A stretch of DNA of 64,000 nt from an uncultured Tissierellia bacterium (GCA_947253765.1 CAMYAK010000006.1:1-64000); one strand, 5' to 3'. Counted from the stretch's first letter, positions 51,677-61,740 are shown. Numbers and translations are program-made. The notes: a model not told the origin generated them from the sequence alone.

Positions 51677-52561
51677 ATGCATTTACAAGATATGATCATG
51701 AAATTGGAAGACTATTGGGCCGGAGCAGGCTGCGCCGTTATGGAACCCTATGATGTAGAAAAGGGCGCCGGCACCATGAATCCAAATACATTTTTAAGAA
51801 CACTCGGACCTGAGCCTTGGCATGTGGTATATGTTGAGCCGTCAAGAAGGCCGGCAGACGGGCGCTATGGAGAAAACCCCAACCGCCTTTACCAGCACCA
51901 CCAACTCCAGATTATTCTTCAACCGGCACCTGACAATATTCAGGACCTGTATTTAAAGAGTCTTGAGGTTCTTGGAATAGATCCAAAGATGCACGACATT
52001 CGCTTTGTTGAGGATAACTGGGAATCCCCGACCCTTGGAGCCTGGGGAGTAGGTTGGGAAGTCTGGCTTGACGGCATGGAAATAACCCAATTCACCTATT
52101 TCCAGCAGGTTGGAGGTATAGCCTTGGATATTGAAGCCGGCGAAATCACCATGGGTTTGGAAAGAATAGCCATGTATATTCAGGGAGTTGACAATGTTTT
52201 CGACCTCCAATGGAATGATGAGTTAAAATACGGCGATATATTTAAGCTGCCAGAGTATGAGCAGTCCAAGTATGCCTTTGAAACCGCCAATATTGAAAGG
52301 CTGACAAGCCTTTTTGAGATCTACGAAGCCGAGGCTACGGACCAGCTGAAAGTGGGTTTGGTTTATCCGGCATATGATTATGTTTTGAAGTGCTCACATG
52401 CTTTCAACCTGCTCGATGCCAGGGGAGCCATTGCCGTATCCGAGAGAAACCATTATATAGGTAGAGTTAGGGACCTGGCCAGGGCTGTGGCCGAGCTATA
52501 CCTGGAAAAAAGAAAAGAAGCGGGTTTTCCTTTGCTGAATAAGGAGGGAATAAGTGAATAA
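51677..52561 (+). CDS. glyQ: Glycyl-tRNA synthetase alpha subunit
   Basis: 294 residues: LQDMIMKLEDYWAGAGCAVM at the start, ARTLGPEPW-type motif (FLRTLGPEPWHVVYVEPSRR) and TDGRYGENPNR-like ADGRYGENPNRLYQHHQ. Catalytic subunit of the alpha2-beta2 enzyme. RBS AATGAGGAGGC. Only 30 nt separate it from recO, so no T-box leader is present. Overlaps glyS by 8 nt. Confidence 0.98.
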   Translation: MHLQDMIMKLEDYWAGAGCAVMEPYDVEKGAGTMNPNTFLRTLGPEPWHVVYVEPSRRPADGRYGENPNRLYQHHQLQIILQPAPDNIQDLYLKSLEVLGIDPKMHDIRFVEDNWESPTLGAWGVGWEVWLDGMEITQFTYFQQVGGIALDIEAGEITMGLERIAMYIQGVDNVFDLQWNDELKYGDIFKLPEYEQSKYAFETANIERLTSLFEIYEAEATDQLKVGLVYPAYDYVLKCSHAFNLLDARGAIAVSERNHYIGRVRDLARAVAELYLEKRKEAGFPLLNKEGISE

Positions 52562-54632
52562 TTATCTTTTAGAAATAGGCGTTGAAGAGTTCCCTTCGAG
52601 GTATATTGATTCAACAAAAAAACAGCTTGAATACAATGTTACAAGCCTTATGAAAGAGAAGGGGCTGGGCTTTGAAAGCCTGAGGTGCCAATCCACTCCA
52701 AGACGTTTTGCCCTTTGGCTTAACGACATTAAAGAGATCGAAAAGGAAGATTTCGAGATCGTAAGAGGACCTTCTAAAAAGGTTGCCTACGATTCGGAAG
52801 GAAATCCGAGCAAGGCCCTAATCGGCTTCATGAAGAGCAAGGGCATATCCTTGGAAGACACCTATGTTGAAAATACGGGCAAGGATGACTATGTTTTTGC
52901 CAAGATCAAAAAGGAAGAGATATCCGTACCTGATGTCCTGGTAGATGTGATACCAAAAGCCATCAGGAAAATTTCAAACCCCAGAGCCATGCGCTGGGGC
53001 GGAAAGAACCTGAGATTTCTCAGACCAATAAGAAGGATCCTTTCCCTGTATAATGACGAGGTTCTGAAGTTTGACCTTGAGGGTATCGAGGTAGGCAATG
53101 TTACAAGCGGACACCGCTTTTTAGGAACCGGAGATATAAAAATAGAAACAATTGATTCCTATGAAGAAAAACTAAAAAAGGAATTTGTTATCATCGATGA
53201 AGAAGATAGAAGGGACATCATTTTAAGGGGGTTGAACAGGACAGCCAGAGAGATAGGCGGCCTGCCAATGGAAGATAATGACCTCTTGGACGAGGTTGTC
53301 CATATTATTGAGTATCCAACTGTATTCATAGGTAAAATTCCGAACGACTATCTCAAACTTCCCAAGGAAGTAATAATAACCCCCATGAAAGACCACCAGA
53401 GGTATTTTCCGGTTCTTGACGATAAAGACAACCTTATGCCTTTCTTCTTATCTGTAAGAAACGGAAATGAGGAAGGAATAGAGAACGTTATAAAAGGCAA
53501 CGAAAAAGTTCTTGTTCCAAGACTTGAAGATGCAAAATTCTTCTATGACCAGGACCTTGAGTTAAAACTGGAGGATTACCTGCCAAAGCTTGAGGAAGTA
53601 AAATTCCATGATGAACTTGGCAACATGCTTGAGAAGAGCGAAAGGATCGCCGACCTGGTTGACGGTCTAAGCCGGGACATGGAGTGTGGGGAGGAAACCA
53701 CGGAAATTGCCGAGAGGGCAGCCAAGCTTTCAAAGGCAGACCTTGTTACAAAGATGGTTATAGAGTTCACGGAACTCCAAGGAACCATGGGCAGGATTTA
53801 TGCAGAAAAATCAGGAGAGAAGGCCATTACAGCCCAGGCAATAGGCGAGCAGTACATGCCTCAAGCTTCCGGTGCCGGTCTTCCGGAATCCACTGCCGGC
53901 TTGATTCTTTCCATGGCTGATAAGATAGATACAATAGCCGGTCTATATGCAATAGGAGTTGAGGTTACAGGATCCCAGGATCCATTTGGCCTAAGAAGGG
54001 CTGCCATAGGAATAATTGATATAATCAGGGCGGAATCACTCCACATAAACCTCAAGGAGAGGTTCAGGGATGCCCTTCTAATATACCTTGAGCAGCAAAA
54101 CCTAATTTTCGATTATGACAAGGTAATAGGAAAAATTGGGGATTTCTTTATGGGAAGGCTGAGGACCAAGCTCCTGGAAGACGGGGTCCGCTACGATATA
54201 ATCGATGCCGTATTTTCAGGTGTGAGTGATGACATCCTGTCTATTGAAGAAAGGACCAAGGCTGTCCAAGCCTATCTTGAAGACGGCGGCAATGACCTTA
54301 TAACAAGCTTTGTCAGGGTTGCCAATATGTCTAAAAACTATGAGGGACGGGACTTCAACGAAGGGGTTCTTGAGGATTTGGACAAGGAGATCTATGGATC
54401 TTTTGATAGGGAAGCCGCAATAAAAGACAATATTGAAAAAGGAAATTATGACCAAGCCCTGATCCTCATGGATTCATGGATGAAGATCATAAATGACTAT
54501 ATGGACAAAACAATGATCCTTGTTGATAACCCGGATTTGAAGGCTTCAAGACTATATATGTTGAACAGGATTAACGACCTCATATTGTCAATTTTGGACC
54601 CGACCCTGATAGTTAGAGAAGGGGATGAATAA
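52554..54632 (+). CDS. glyS: Glycyl-tRNA synthetase beta subunit
   Basis: 692 residues: LLEIGVEEFPSRYIDSTKKQ at the start, TPMKDHQRYFPVLD, AQAIGEQYMP, and a C-terminal anticodon-binding domain. Works with GlyQ for tRNA recognition. GTG start overlapping the glyQ end by 8 nt; RBS AAGGAGGG within glyQ. Confidence 0.98.
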   Translation: MNNYLLEIGVEEFPSRYIDSTKKQLEYNVTSLMKEKGLGFESLRCQSTPRRFALWLNDIKEIEKEDFEIVRGPSKKVAYDSEGNPSKALIGFMKSKGISLEDTYVENTGKDDYVFAKIKKEEISVPDVLVDVIPKAIRKISNPRAMRWGGKNLRFLRPIRRILSLYNDEVLKFDLEGIEVGNVTSGHRFLGTGDIKIETIDSYEEKLKKEFVIIDEEDRRDIILRGLNRTAREIGGLPMEDNDLLDEVVHIIEYPTVFIGKIPNDYLKLPKEVIITPMKDHQRYFPVLDDKDNLMPFFLSVRNGNEEGIENVIKGNEKVLVPRLEDAKFFYDQDLELKLEDYLPKLEEVKFHDELGNMLEKSERIADLVDGLSRDMECGEETTEIAERAAKLSKADLVTKMVIEFTELQGTMGRIYAEKSGEKAITAQAIGEQYMPQASGAGLPESTAGLILSMADKIDTIAGLYAIGVEVTGSQDPFGLRRAAIGIIDIIRAESLHINLKERFRDALLIYLEQQNLIFDYDKVIGKIGDFFMGRLRTKLLEDGVRYDIIDAVFSGVSDDILSIEERTKAVQAYLEDGGNDLITSFVRVANMSKNYEGRDFNEGVLEDLDKEIYGSFDREAAIKDNIEKGNYDQALILMDSWMKIINDYMDKTMILVDNPDLKASRLYMLNRINDLILSILDPTLIVREGDE

Positions 54633-54715
54633 TTTAATAAGTACATTAAAAATACATTTATTGGGTATAAATCATCCATAAATATTTTGCTTGTTAATAT
54701 GAAAGGAGACAGGAC

Positions 54716-55744
54716 TTGTTTTTAAGAGAAGACATTGAAAAAATGCAGGACAAGACCCTGTCTCCTTTTGCTTGTAGAGTTGAAGACAGCAGGGGAAGGA
54801 AGTTCAAGGAGGAAGAGGATATTTTTAGAACGGCCTTTCAAAGGGACAGGGACAGGATCCTTCATTCCAAGGCTTTTAGAAGGCTAAAGCATAAAACCCA
54901 GGTCTTTATATCTCCTGAGGGAGACCACTATAGGACCAGGTTAACCCATACACTTGAAGTTTCACAGATTGCAAGAACCATCGCCAAGGCCTTGGGTCTG
55001 AACGAAGACCTTGTTGAAGCCATTGCTTTGGGTCACGATGTGGGCCACACCCCCTTTGGTCATGCGGGCGAATTTGTTTTGCAGAAGATAATGCCGGGCT
55101 TTTCTCATGCTGCCCAGTCAGTAAGAGTTTTATCCTTTCTTGAAACCAGGAAAAAAGCCAGGGTACAAATCGGACTCAATTTGAGTTGGGAAGTACTTGA
55201 CGGGATTGCCAACCATTCAGGAAACGGACAGGCCCATACAGCCGAAGGGCGGCTTATAAAGTTTGCCGACAGGATAGCTTATGTAAACCATGATATAGAC
55301 GATGCCATAAGGGCGGGGGTACTTTCAGAGGATGACCTGCCCCAAGACTGCGTAAATGTCCTTGGCAACTCGGCTTCTGAAAGGATTGACAAGATGGTCA
55401 GGGCTGTGGTTTATGAGTCGGACAAGCTTGGCGATATAGGCATGGAAGAAGAAGTTTACAGGGCATCAAAAAAACTCAGGAAGTTCATGTTCAACGAGGT
55501 CTATACGAATTCCCTTGTAAAGAATGAGAATAAAAAGCTGCTAAAGATCATAGAGGATGTGTTTACATATTATCAGGAAAATCCAAAAGCCCTTCCGGAG
55601 AGCCATTTATCGCTCTATCGGGGAGACTTTGAGGGAGAAAGCACGGACAGAATCGTGGCCGACTACATTGCCGGGATGACGGATGACTTTTTGATCAGGA
55701 CATATAAGGACATTTTTATTCCAAAAGCATGGACTAAAATTTGA
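54716..55744 (+). CDS. dgt: dGTP triphosphohydrolase-like HD-domain protein
   Basis: 342 residues of the Dgt family. HD-site residues are in LTHTLEVSQIARTIAKAL and ALGHDVGHTPFGHAGEF, with NHSGNG and DRIAYVNHDIDDAIRAG further on. Hydrolyses dNTPs to the nucleoside and triphosphate, or a related substrate. TTG start at 54716, seven bases after GGAG. In several clostridia dgt directly precedes dnaG, which fits here; B. subtilis has other genes at this point. Confidence 0.9.
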   Translation: MFLREDIEKMQDKTLSPFACRVEDSRGRKFKEEEDIFRTAFQRDRDRILHSKAFRRLKHKTQVFISPEGDHYRTRLTHTLEVSQIARTIAKALGLNEDLVEAIALGHDVGHTPFGHAGEFVLQKIMPGFSHAAQSVRVLSFLETRKKARVQIGLNLSWEVLDGIANHSGNGQAHTAEGRLIKFADRIAYVNHDIDDAIRAGVLSEDDLPQDCVNVLGNSASERIDKMVRAVVYESDKLGDIGMEEEVYRASKKLRKFMFNEVYTNSLVKNENKKLLKIIEDVFTYYQENPKALPESHLSLYRGDFEGESTDRIVADYIAGMTDDFLIRTYKDIFIPKAWTKI

Positions 55745-55791
55745 TGAATTTCTAATTATTATTCTGAGACCGGAGAAGAGGAAGGGTAAAC

Positions 55792-57711
55792 ATGCATCTT
55801 TCTGATGACAGCATTCAAGCGGTAAAGGACGCCATAGACATAGGGGAACTCATAGGATCATATGTTGACCTGAAGGCCCAGGGCAAGAGCATGAAGGGCC
55901 TTTGCCCATTTCATAGTGAAAAGACTCCGTCATTTGTGGTGACGCCGGAGCTGGGAATATATAAATGCTTCGGTTGCGGGGAGGCCGGTGACGGTATCAG
56001 CTTCATAATGAAAATGGAGGGCCTGGATTTTATGGGGGCTGTGCGTTTCCTGGCCGACAGGTACGGGATTCCCCTGGAAGAGGCCCGTCCTTTTGATGAT
56101 GAGAAAAGAAAAAGAAAAAAGAAACTCTATGAATTGAATAGGGAGGCCGCTCTTTTTTATTATAAGCAGCTTTTGATAGGCAAAGAGGCCCAAGCCTATC
56201 TTATGAAAAGATCATATAATGCCTCTATAATTAATCCCTTCCTCCTCGGCTATGCAGACGGCAAGGGAGACAGCCTTTATAAATATTTAAAGGAGCGTGG
56301 GTACGAGGAAGAGGATATGCTTCATCTTGGACTCATAGCAAGCTCAAGGTCCGGAAGGGGATATTACGATAAATTCAGAAGAAGATTAATTTTTCCAATA
56401 ATTTCAAATAAAAATAAAATTATTGGCTTTGGAGGAAGGGTGATCGGAGACGGTAAGCCCAAATACTTAAATTCTCCGGAGTCGGATATATTTCATAAGG
56501 GTAAAAACCTTTATGGGATACACATAGTTACCAAGAAAAACAAGCATGAAAAGATCCTGATGGTTGAGGGCTATATGGACGTCATAGGCCTTTATGCCCA
56601 CGGAATAGATTATGCCTTGGCAAGTTTGGGTACTTCATTGACAGTGGACCAGGCCAAGCTGATAAAGAGATACAGCGAAAATATATATCTTTGCTATGAC
56701 GGGGATTCTGCCGGAATAAAGGCTTCAAGGAGGGCAGTGGATATTTTTAAAGAGGTCGGGATTGTGCCCAAAATGATCCTCCTCCCTGACAACATGGACC
56801 CGGACGATTATGCAAAGAAATTCGGTAAGGAAGAGTTTGAAAACCGGATTGATGAGGCCCTGGATCCTCCGGAATTTGAGCTTAGGCTCATTGAGACCGG
56901 ATATAATTTGGGTGTAGATAAGGACAGGCTTGATTTTCTTAAAGAAGCCATAAAATTTTTGGCCGGCTTGGATTCAGATTCCGAAAGAGAAATATACATA
57001 GAAAAAGTCGCCTTAAAGGCGGGAGTGAGTCCTGAATCACTCAAGGGTGATGTCGGCAAGGAAATTGAGTTCCAAGATAAAGAAAGACATGAAAAAAAGA
57101 CTTGGGTCAGAAATGATGCGAGTTTTCCCGATCCATATGGGTATTATGATGATATTGAAGAAGACGACTATGGGGATGACTATTACCCAATAGAAGATGA
57201 AGATTATGCGGATATAGAAAGCGAAAGGGAAGAGGAAAGGGCGGTCAGGGAGAGAAAGCAGCTTGAAAATGCTATAATACTAAGGTTGGCCAAGGCCAAG
57301 ATTAATCAGAAGAGGCTGGACTTTCTCTTGGACTTTTTATCAGACGACCAATACAAGGAATTGGCGTTAATAATGGTAAGCATGTGGGAGTCGGGCATAG
57401 CTCCGGCAGCTTCTCTTTTGAGGGAAAAAAAGCCGGGACCCGGGACCGATAAAATTTTCGCATTAATTGAAGATGCTGAAAAAAATCCCAAACAGGACAG
57501 AGACCTGCTTGAAAATCAGGAAATAGAGCTTTGTATAAAAGCGGAAAGGACCCTACTTTCAGAAGACAGGGCAAAAATGAGGCAGTTGATAAAGTTGGGT
57601 GATGAAAAGCTCAGCCAACTTGGAAAAGATAGAAGTCAAATTTTACAGGACTTGCTTGAACTGGAAGCAAAACTTCGTTCAAATAGAGGAGGCGGCCATG
57701 ATGGATGGTGA
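55792..57711 (+). CDS. dnaG: DNA primase DnaG
   Basis: 639 residues: zinc finger C38-x2-H41 and C59-x2-C62 (LCPFHSEKTPSF, YKCFGCGEAGDG), RNA polymerase core with TOPRIM motif LMVEGYMDVIGLYAHG and YDGDSAGIKASRRA, and a helical DnaB-interaction domain. An acidic/Tyr stretch (about 445-480, DDIEEDDYGDDYYPIEDED) separates the last two and is longer than usual. RBS AGAGGAAGGG. Overlaps the sigma factor start by 14 nt, the classic dnaG-rpoD pairing. Confidence 0.97.
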   Translation: MHLSDDSIQAVKDAIDIGELIGSYVDLKAQGKSMKGLCPFHSEKTPSFVVTPELGIYKCFGCGEAGDGISFIMKMEGLDFMGAVRFLADRYGIPLEEARPFDDEKRKRKKKLYELNREAALFYYKQLLIGKEAQAYLMKRSYNASIINPFLLGYADGKGDSLYKYLKERGYEEEDMLHLGLIASSRSGRGYYDKFRRRLIFPIISNKNKIIGFGGRVIGDGKPKYLNSPESDIFHKGKNLYGIHIVTKKNKHEKILMVEGYMDVIGLYAHGIDYALASLGTSLTVDQAKLIKRYSENIYLCYDGDSAGIKASRRAVDIFKEVGIVPKMILLPDNMDPDDYAKKFGKEEFENRIDEALDPPEFELRLIETGYNLGVDKDRLDFLKEAIKFLAGLDSDSEREIYIEKVALKAGVSPESLKGDVGKEIEFQDKERHEKKTWVRNDASFPDPYGYYDDIEEDDYGDDYYPIEDEDYADIESEREEERAVRERKQLENAIILRLAKAKINQKRLDFLLDFLSDDQYKELALIMVSMWESGIAPAASLLREKKPGPGTDKIFALIEDAEKNPKQDRDLLENQEIELCIKAERTLLSEDRAKMRQLIKLGDEKLSQLGKDRSQILQDLLELEAKLRSNRGGGHDGW

Positions 57712-59782
57712 TATAAAACAAGATGATCTGATGGACTTGGATGATCGTAAACAATTTATAGTCGAGGAGCTCCACAGGATTGCTTCTCAGAATCACGATG
57801 TTTTGCAGGAGAGCGATATAGAGGAGATTGACAGCCTGGACCTTCTGGATGAGGAAGACCTTCAGGATATACTTAAAGAGCTTGAAGAAAAAGGGATCGA
57901 GATTGAGGTCGAGAGCTATGAATCAGCAATTGACGTGGACGAGGAAGATGATGAGGATGATAGCGAAGAAGACGAATCAATCGATGACCTGGACAAGCTT
58001 ACAGATGAGGACGATGACGATCTTGAACTGATCAGTGCCAAGACCCGCAGGGAAGCTGAGAAGGAGCGCAAAAGAAGCTTAAAAAACACAGCTGTTGACG
58101 ATCCGGTTAAGATGTATTTAAAGGAAATTGGCCGGGTTGACCTTTTGACTGCCCAAGAAGAGGTTATCCTTGCAAAGAGGATGGAGAATGCTGAAATCGG
58201 GGTTAAGGCCAAGAGAAAAGAGAAGTTGAATTTAAGAGAATATATTGAATTATCAAAGAGGTCACTGAACTACAGCCAGGCTAAACTTTTGGCCTCCATA
58301 ATCGACACCTTGGAGAAGGGCGAGGAAGTGGGAGAAGAGGATCTTCAGAAGTTCACCGCCCTTAAAAATTTCATAGTAGATATACTCAACCAGGCCGAGA
58401 ACAAGGAAGAAAGTTCAGATGAAGAGGCTGAGATGATAAGGACGGCTGCATATGTCGAGAGATATGTGAGACGTCGTTTGAGCCGGGAAAGCATGACCGA
58501 GGATGAGAGCAGGGCCCTGAATTTTTGCTTAAAAATAGATAGGACGGTAATGAAAAAGGTCCTCATTCCCGACAGTATAGATAAGGATGACAAAAAGATC
58601 CTTAAATACATAAGTGAAAATGCCGACCAGATAAAAAAGGCCATTGACAAGGTGTATTCAAAGGATGAAAAGCCTGAAGATAAGGACAAGAGCCTGATTG
58701 ACCTGGCAAAGGAAAAGAAACTTGAACCCTTCATGGGTGGTACCGCAATCAAACCGGAAGAGGCTGTAAAGATATTTGAAAATAATACTGTACTGGATAA
58801 GATGAATGCCGGATTAAAAAAAGTTAAACCCAGGGACAGGCTGACTGAATATGAGAAGAAGGCCTATGAGGTTATTGAATCCGAGCTTTTCAAGCTGGTT
58901 GAGTGCCTTGACGGCAACAAAGAATTTCAAGCCGGGGACTTCAACAAAGAGGGACTTGAAAGAATTATGGCAGAAAGCCTGCCGGCCAGGAAGCTCCTTA
59001 TGAAAGAAGACTTGGATGAAGATGACCTAAAACAGATGGATGAGATGATAAGGATAGGAAGGATGGCCAAGCAGCACCTGGCTGAATCCAACCTTAGGCT
59101 GGTTGTCTCAATAGCCAAGAGGTATGTCGGCAGGGGCATGAGCTTCCTTGACCTGATCCAGGAGGGAAACCTGGGCCTTATGAAGGCGGTTCAGAAGTTT
59201 GACTACCACAGGGGCTTCAAGTTCTCAACATATGCAACATGGTGGATAAGACAGGCCATAACTAGAGCTATTGCAGACCAAGCCAGGACCATAAGAATTC
59301 CTGTCCATATGGTTGAAACAATCAACAAGCTATCCCGGGCCCAGCGTCAGCTCCTCCAGGAACTAAATAGGGACCCGACCAATGAAGAGATTGCCGCTGA
59401 AATGGGAATAGATGTTGAAAAGGTCAGGATTGTCAGAAAAATCGCACAGGAGCCCATATCTCTTGAAACACCTATCGGTGAAGAAGAAGACTCACATCTT
59501 GGCGACTTCATAGAGGACGATTCGGCCGTTGCACCGGACGAAGCTGCGGACTTTATAATGCTTAGAGAAGAGCTGAAAAAGATATTGGATACTCTTTCAG
59601 ATAGGGAGAAGAAGGTCCTTGAACTTAGGTTCGGATTAAATGACGGGACACCGAGAACCCTTGAGGAAGTTGGAAGGGAGTTTGATGTTACCCGAGAAAG
59701 AATACGTCAGATCGAAGCCAAGGCTATAAGGAAGCTTAAGCACCCCATAAGGTCACAGAAAATAAGAGATTTCATGGAGTGA
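57698..59782 (+). CDS. rpoD: Primary sigma factor RpoD/SigA with large insertion between regions 1.2 and 2.1
   Basis: 694 residues against roughly 370 for common Bacillota SigA. Residues 1-130 are a very acidic region 1.1 (DEEDDEDDSEEDESIDDLD). Region 1.2 (DDPVKMYLKEIGRVDLL, 134-163) is normal. Residues about 165-455 are an extra helical, charged block; then regions 2-4 are complete: LAESNLRLVVSIAKRYVGRG, GFKFSTYATWWIRQAITRAI, RIPVHMVETINKL, and DVTRERIRQIEAKAIRKLKH. The insertion sits where proteobacterial sigma-70 has its non-conserved region. Start: ATG at 57698 after AGAGGAGGCGGCC (57701 also possible); earlier in-frame codons lie within dnaG without an RBS. Confidence 0.97.
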   Translation: MMDGDIKQDDLMDLDDRKQFIVEELHRIASQNHDVLQESDIEEIDSLDLLDEEDLQDILKELEEKGIEIEVESYESAIDVDEEDDEDDSEEDESIDDLDKLTDEDDDDLELISAKTRREAEKERKRSLKNTAVDDPVKMYLKEIGRVDLLTAQEEVILAKRMENAEIGVKAKRKEKLNLREYIELSKRSLNYSQAKLLASIIDTLEKGEEVGEEDLQKFTALKNFIVDILNQAENKEESSDEEAEMIRTAAYVERYVRRRLSRESMTEDESRALNFCLKIDRTVMKKVLIPDSIDKDDKKILKYISENADQIKKAIDKVYSKDEKPEDKDKSLIDLAKEKKLEPFMGGTAIKPEEAVKIFENNTVLDKMNAGLKKVKPRDRLTEYEKKAYEVIESELFKLVECLDGNKEFQAGDFNKEGLERIMAESLPARKLLMKEDLDEDDLKQMDEMIRIGRMAKQHLAESNLRLVVSIAKRYVGRGMSFLDLIQEGNLGLMKAVQKFDYHRGFKFSTYATWWIRQAITRAIADQARTIRIPVHMVETINKLSRAQRQLLQELNRDPTNEEIAAEMGIDVEKVRIVRKIAQEPISLETPIGEEEDSHLGDFIEDDSAVAPDEAADFIMLREELKKILDTLSDREKKVLELRFGLNDGTPRTLEEVGREFDVTRERIRQIEAKAIRKLKHPIRSQKIRDFME

Positions 59783-59788
59783 TTTCCT

Positions 59789-60562
59789 ATGCCGAAGAAC
59801 GAAGAATTTGGTAAAAGAGGCAGAATAGCTGCTCTGGTCAATATGGCCGGGGCAGCTGATTTTGCAATTGAGGTGGGTTGTGACCATGGCCTGATTTCTT
59901 GTGGCCTTGCTGAAAGGAAAGACATAAAAAAGATCCTGGCCACAGATATTTCTGAAGCCTCGATCTCCAAGCTCAGGAATTTTATAAAAGATCAGGAATC
60001 CTCGGGAAATAACCTATACGGTAAAAAAATATCCTGCATGGTAAATGACGGTCTCAGGGGTCTGGACTTTGACAGTTGTGACCTGGTTATAATAGCCGGT
60101 ATGGGGGGCAGGCTTATACAGAGGATAATGGAAGGCAATGTGGGACTTATTGATAGGACAGGTCAAGTATTGGTCAGTCCCCAAAGCGACCTTCCTATGT
60201 TTAGAAAATTCCTGATTTCCATGGGCAAATCTGTCTCGGAGGCTATGGTATTTGATTCAGGCCACTATTACACAATTTTTGATATAAATCCGGGCAAGAA
60301 GATAAGTGATACATATGTTGAAACGGCCGAAGAAAAGTTGGCTCTTGAGTATGGACCGGATCTTCTATTAAATAGAAATCCAGTCTTAAAAGAAAAGTTG
60401 GAAAAAGATTTGGCTTCGATAAGCCTTTTGATAAAAAAGCTTGATCAGGAATTATCTGAAAAAGACACCAAAAATATTTCCGACAGGATCGGTCTTTTGA
60501 GGAAGGAGAAGGAGAATATATTAGCCCTCCTGTCCCTGTACGATCGGCATAGTAAGGAGTAA
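59789..60562 (+). CDS. trmK: tRNA (adenine(22)-N1)-methyltransferase TrmK
   Basis: 257 residues: Rossmann methyltransferase with SAM loop FAIEVGCDHGLISCGLA, DIIIAGMGGRLI-type motif (DLVIIAGMGGRLI) and a C-terminal coiled coil. Methylates A22 in tRNA. Six nt after rpoD with a weak GGAGTG, so probably coupled. The rpoD-trmK-nif3 order is as in B. subtilis (sigA, cccA, yqfN, yqfO) without the cytochrome gene. Confidence 0.93.
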   Translation: MPKNEEFGKRGRIAALVNMAGAADFAIEVGCDHGLISCGLAERKDIKKILATDISEASISKLRNFIKDQESSGNNLYGKKISCMVNDGLRGLDFDSCDLVIIAGMGGRLIQRIMEGNVGLIDRTGQVLVSPQSDLPMFRKFLISMGKSVSEAMVFDSGHYYTIFDINPGKKISDTYVETAEEKLALEYGPDLLLNRNPVLKEKLEKDLASISLLIKKLDQELSEKDTKNISDRIGLLRKEKENILALLSLYDRHSKE

Positions 60563-60565
60563 TTT

Positions 60566-61372
60566 ATGCTTATAGCTGAATGGATTAAAGAATGGGAAAA
60601 AAGAGTTCCGGCTAAACTCCAGGAAGATTGGGATAACACCGGCAAGCAATTCGGAGATTTTGATAAGGATCTGAAGGGGATAGTGTTTTCTTTGGACCTG
60701 ACTGAAGACGCAATAGACTTGGCGGTTGAGAAGGGGGCAAACCTGATCTTCACCCACCATCCGGTCTTTTACAGCCCTATCAGGTCCTTGCTTACTGATG
60801 ACCCTTTATGTGCCATGATCATCAGATCAATAAGGGAGGAAATTTGCCTATATTCATCACACACGGCCTTTGATGCTGTCAATGGCGGTGTAAATGACCA
60901 TATAGCTGAAATAATAGGCTTAAGGCAAACTGAGGCCTTGGATCCCATGCCGGAGGACAACCCACTTTCCGCTTTTTCCAAGGGTATGGGAAGGATAGGC
61001 CTTGTGCCTGACCTTAACTTGACTGTAAGACAATTTGGGGAAATTTTAAATAAAAGATTCGGAGGACATGGAGTATTCATATACGGAAAGCCGGATGCAA
61101 AAGTAAGCAAGGTTGCTGTCCTGGGCGGGGGCGGGATGTCCTTTGTAGACCGGGCCCTGGAAGGTGGAGCAGATCTTTATGTAACTGCCGATATAAAGTA
61201 CCATGAGGCCCAGGCCGCCATAAGAAAGGGCCTGAACCTTATTGACCTCGGCCATTTTGCTTCTGAAGAGCCGGCCATGGATAGGGCTAAAGAATGGGGA
61301 GAAAAGATCTGCCCGGAAGTGCCTTGTTATATATCTAAAGATTCTTGGGACTGTATAAGGCAGGGAATATAA
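60566..61372 (+). CDS. Nif3-like dinuclear metal-centre protein
   Basis: 268 residues, NIF3/YqfO family (short form lacking the PII-like insertion): KLQEDWDNTGKQFGDFDKD, IFTHHPVFYSPI with two metal histidines, YSSHTAFDAVNGGVND and LIDLGHFASEEPAM. Metal-binding toroidal hexamer; biochemical role uncertain, GTP cyclohydrolase I type 2 activity has been proposed for some members. RBS AGTAAGGAG, 3 nt after trmK. Confidence 0.93.
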   Translation: MLIAEWIKEWEKRVPAKLQEDWDNTGKQFGDFDKDLKGIVFSLDLTEDAIDLAVEKGANLIFTHHPVFYSPIRSLLTDDPLCAMIIRSIREEICLYSSHTAFDAVNGGVNDHIAEIIGLRQTEALDPMPEDNPLSAFSKGMGRIGLVPDLNLTVRQFGEILNKRFGGHGVFIYGKPDAKVSKVAVLGGGGMSFVDRALEGGADLYVTADIKYHEAQAAIRKGLNLIDLGHFASEEPAMDRAKEWGEKICPEVPCYISKDSWDCIRQGI

Positions 61373-61405
61373 GACCTTTAGTAAAGACAAAACCGATACC
61401 TATGT

Positions 61406-61411
61406 TATAAT
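61406..61411 (+). promoter_or_regulatory. -10 box of rnpB
   Basis: TATAAT ending 7 nt before the predicted 5' end of the RNase P RNA; no convincing -35 box at the right distance. Confidence 0.5.
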
Positions 61412-61418
61412 TTTCAGT

Positions 61419-61740
61419 GGAAGTAAGTTGGACTATCGCGACAGGTTCGAGGAAAGTCCGTGCACCACAGAGCAGGATGCCGGATAACGTCCGGTGAAGG
61501 TGACTTCAAGGCAGGTGCAACAGAAATAGACCGCCCCTATTCAGGGGCAAGGGTGGAAAGGCGGGGTAAGAGCCCACCGGCATGTCGGAGACGGCATGGC
61601 CCTGTAAACCCCATCCGGTGCAAGATGGAACGGCGTTAAAGGAGTTGCTCGCTCCGCCGAATAATCGCTGGAGCCGGGCGGCAACGCCCGGACGAGATAG
61701 ATGATAGTCAAAACAGAACACGGCTTATAGACTTGCTTCC
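61419..61740 (+). ncRNA. rnpB: RNase P RNA (type A-like)
   Basis: The 5' and 3' ends pair as P1 (GGAAGTAAGT with ACTTGCTTCC). Conserved blocks: CGAGGAAAGTCCGTGCACC (CR I), CAACAGAAATAGACCGCC (CR II), GGTAAGAGCCCACCGG with TGTAAACCCCATCCGG (CR III region), and ACAGAACACGGCTTATAGAC (CR V). The GGAGACGGCATGGCC segment also resembles clostridial type A RNAs rather than Bacillus type B. About 322 nt. It is the catalytic RNA for tRNA 5'-end processing. Confidence 0.96.

Noticed and set aside
57599..57697. Extended N-terminus for the sigma factor
   Set aside because: The extra codons lie inside dnaG in another frame, have no RBS, and AGAGGAGG lies right before the ATG at 57698.
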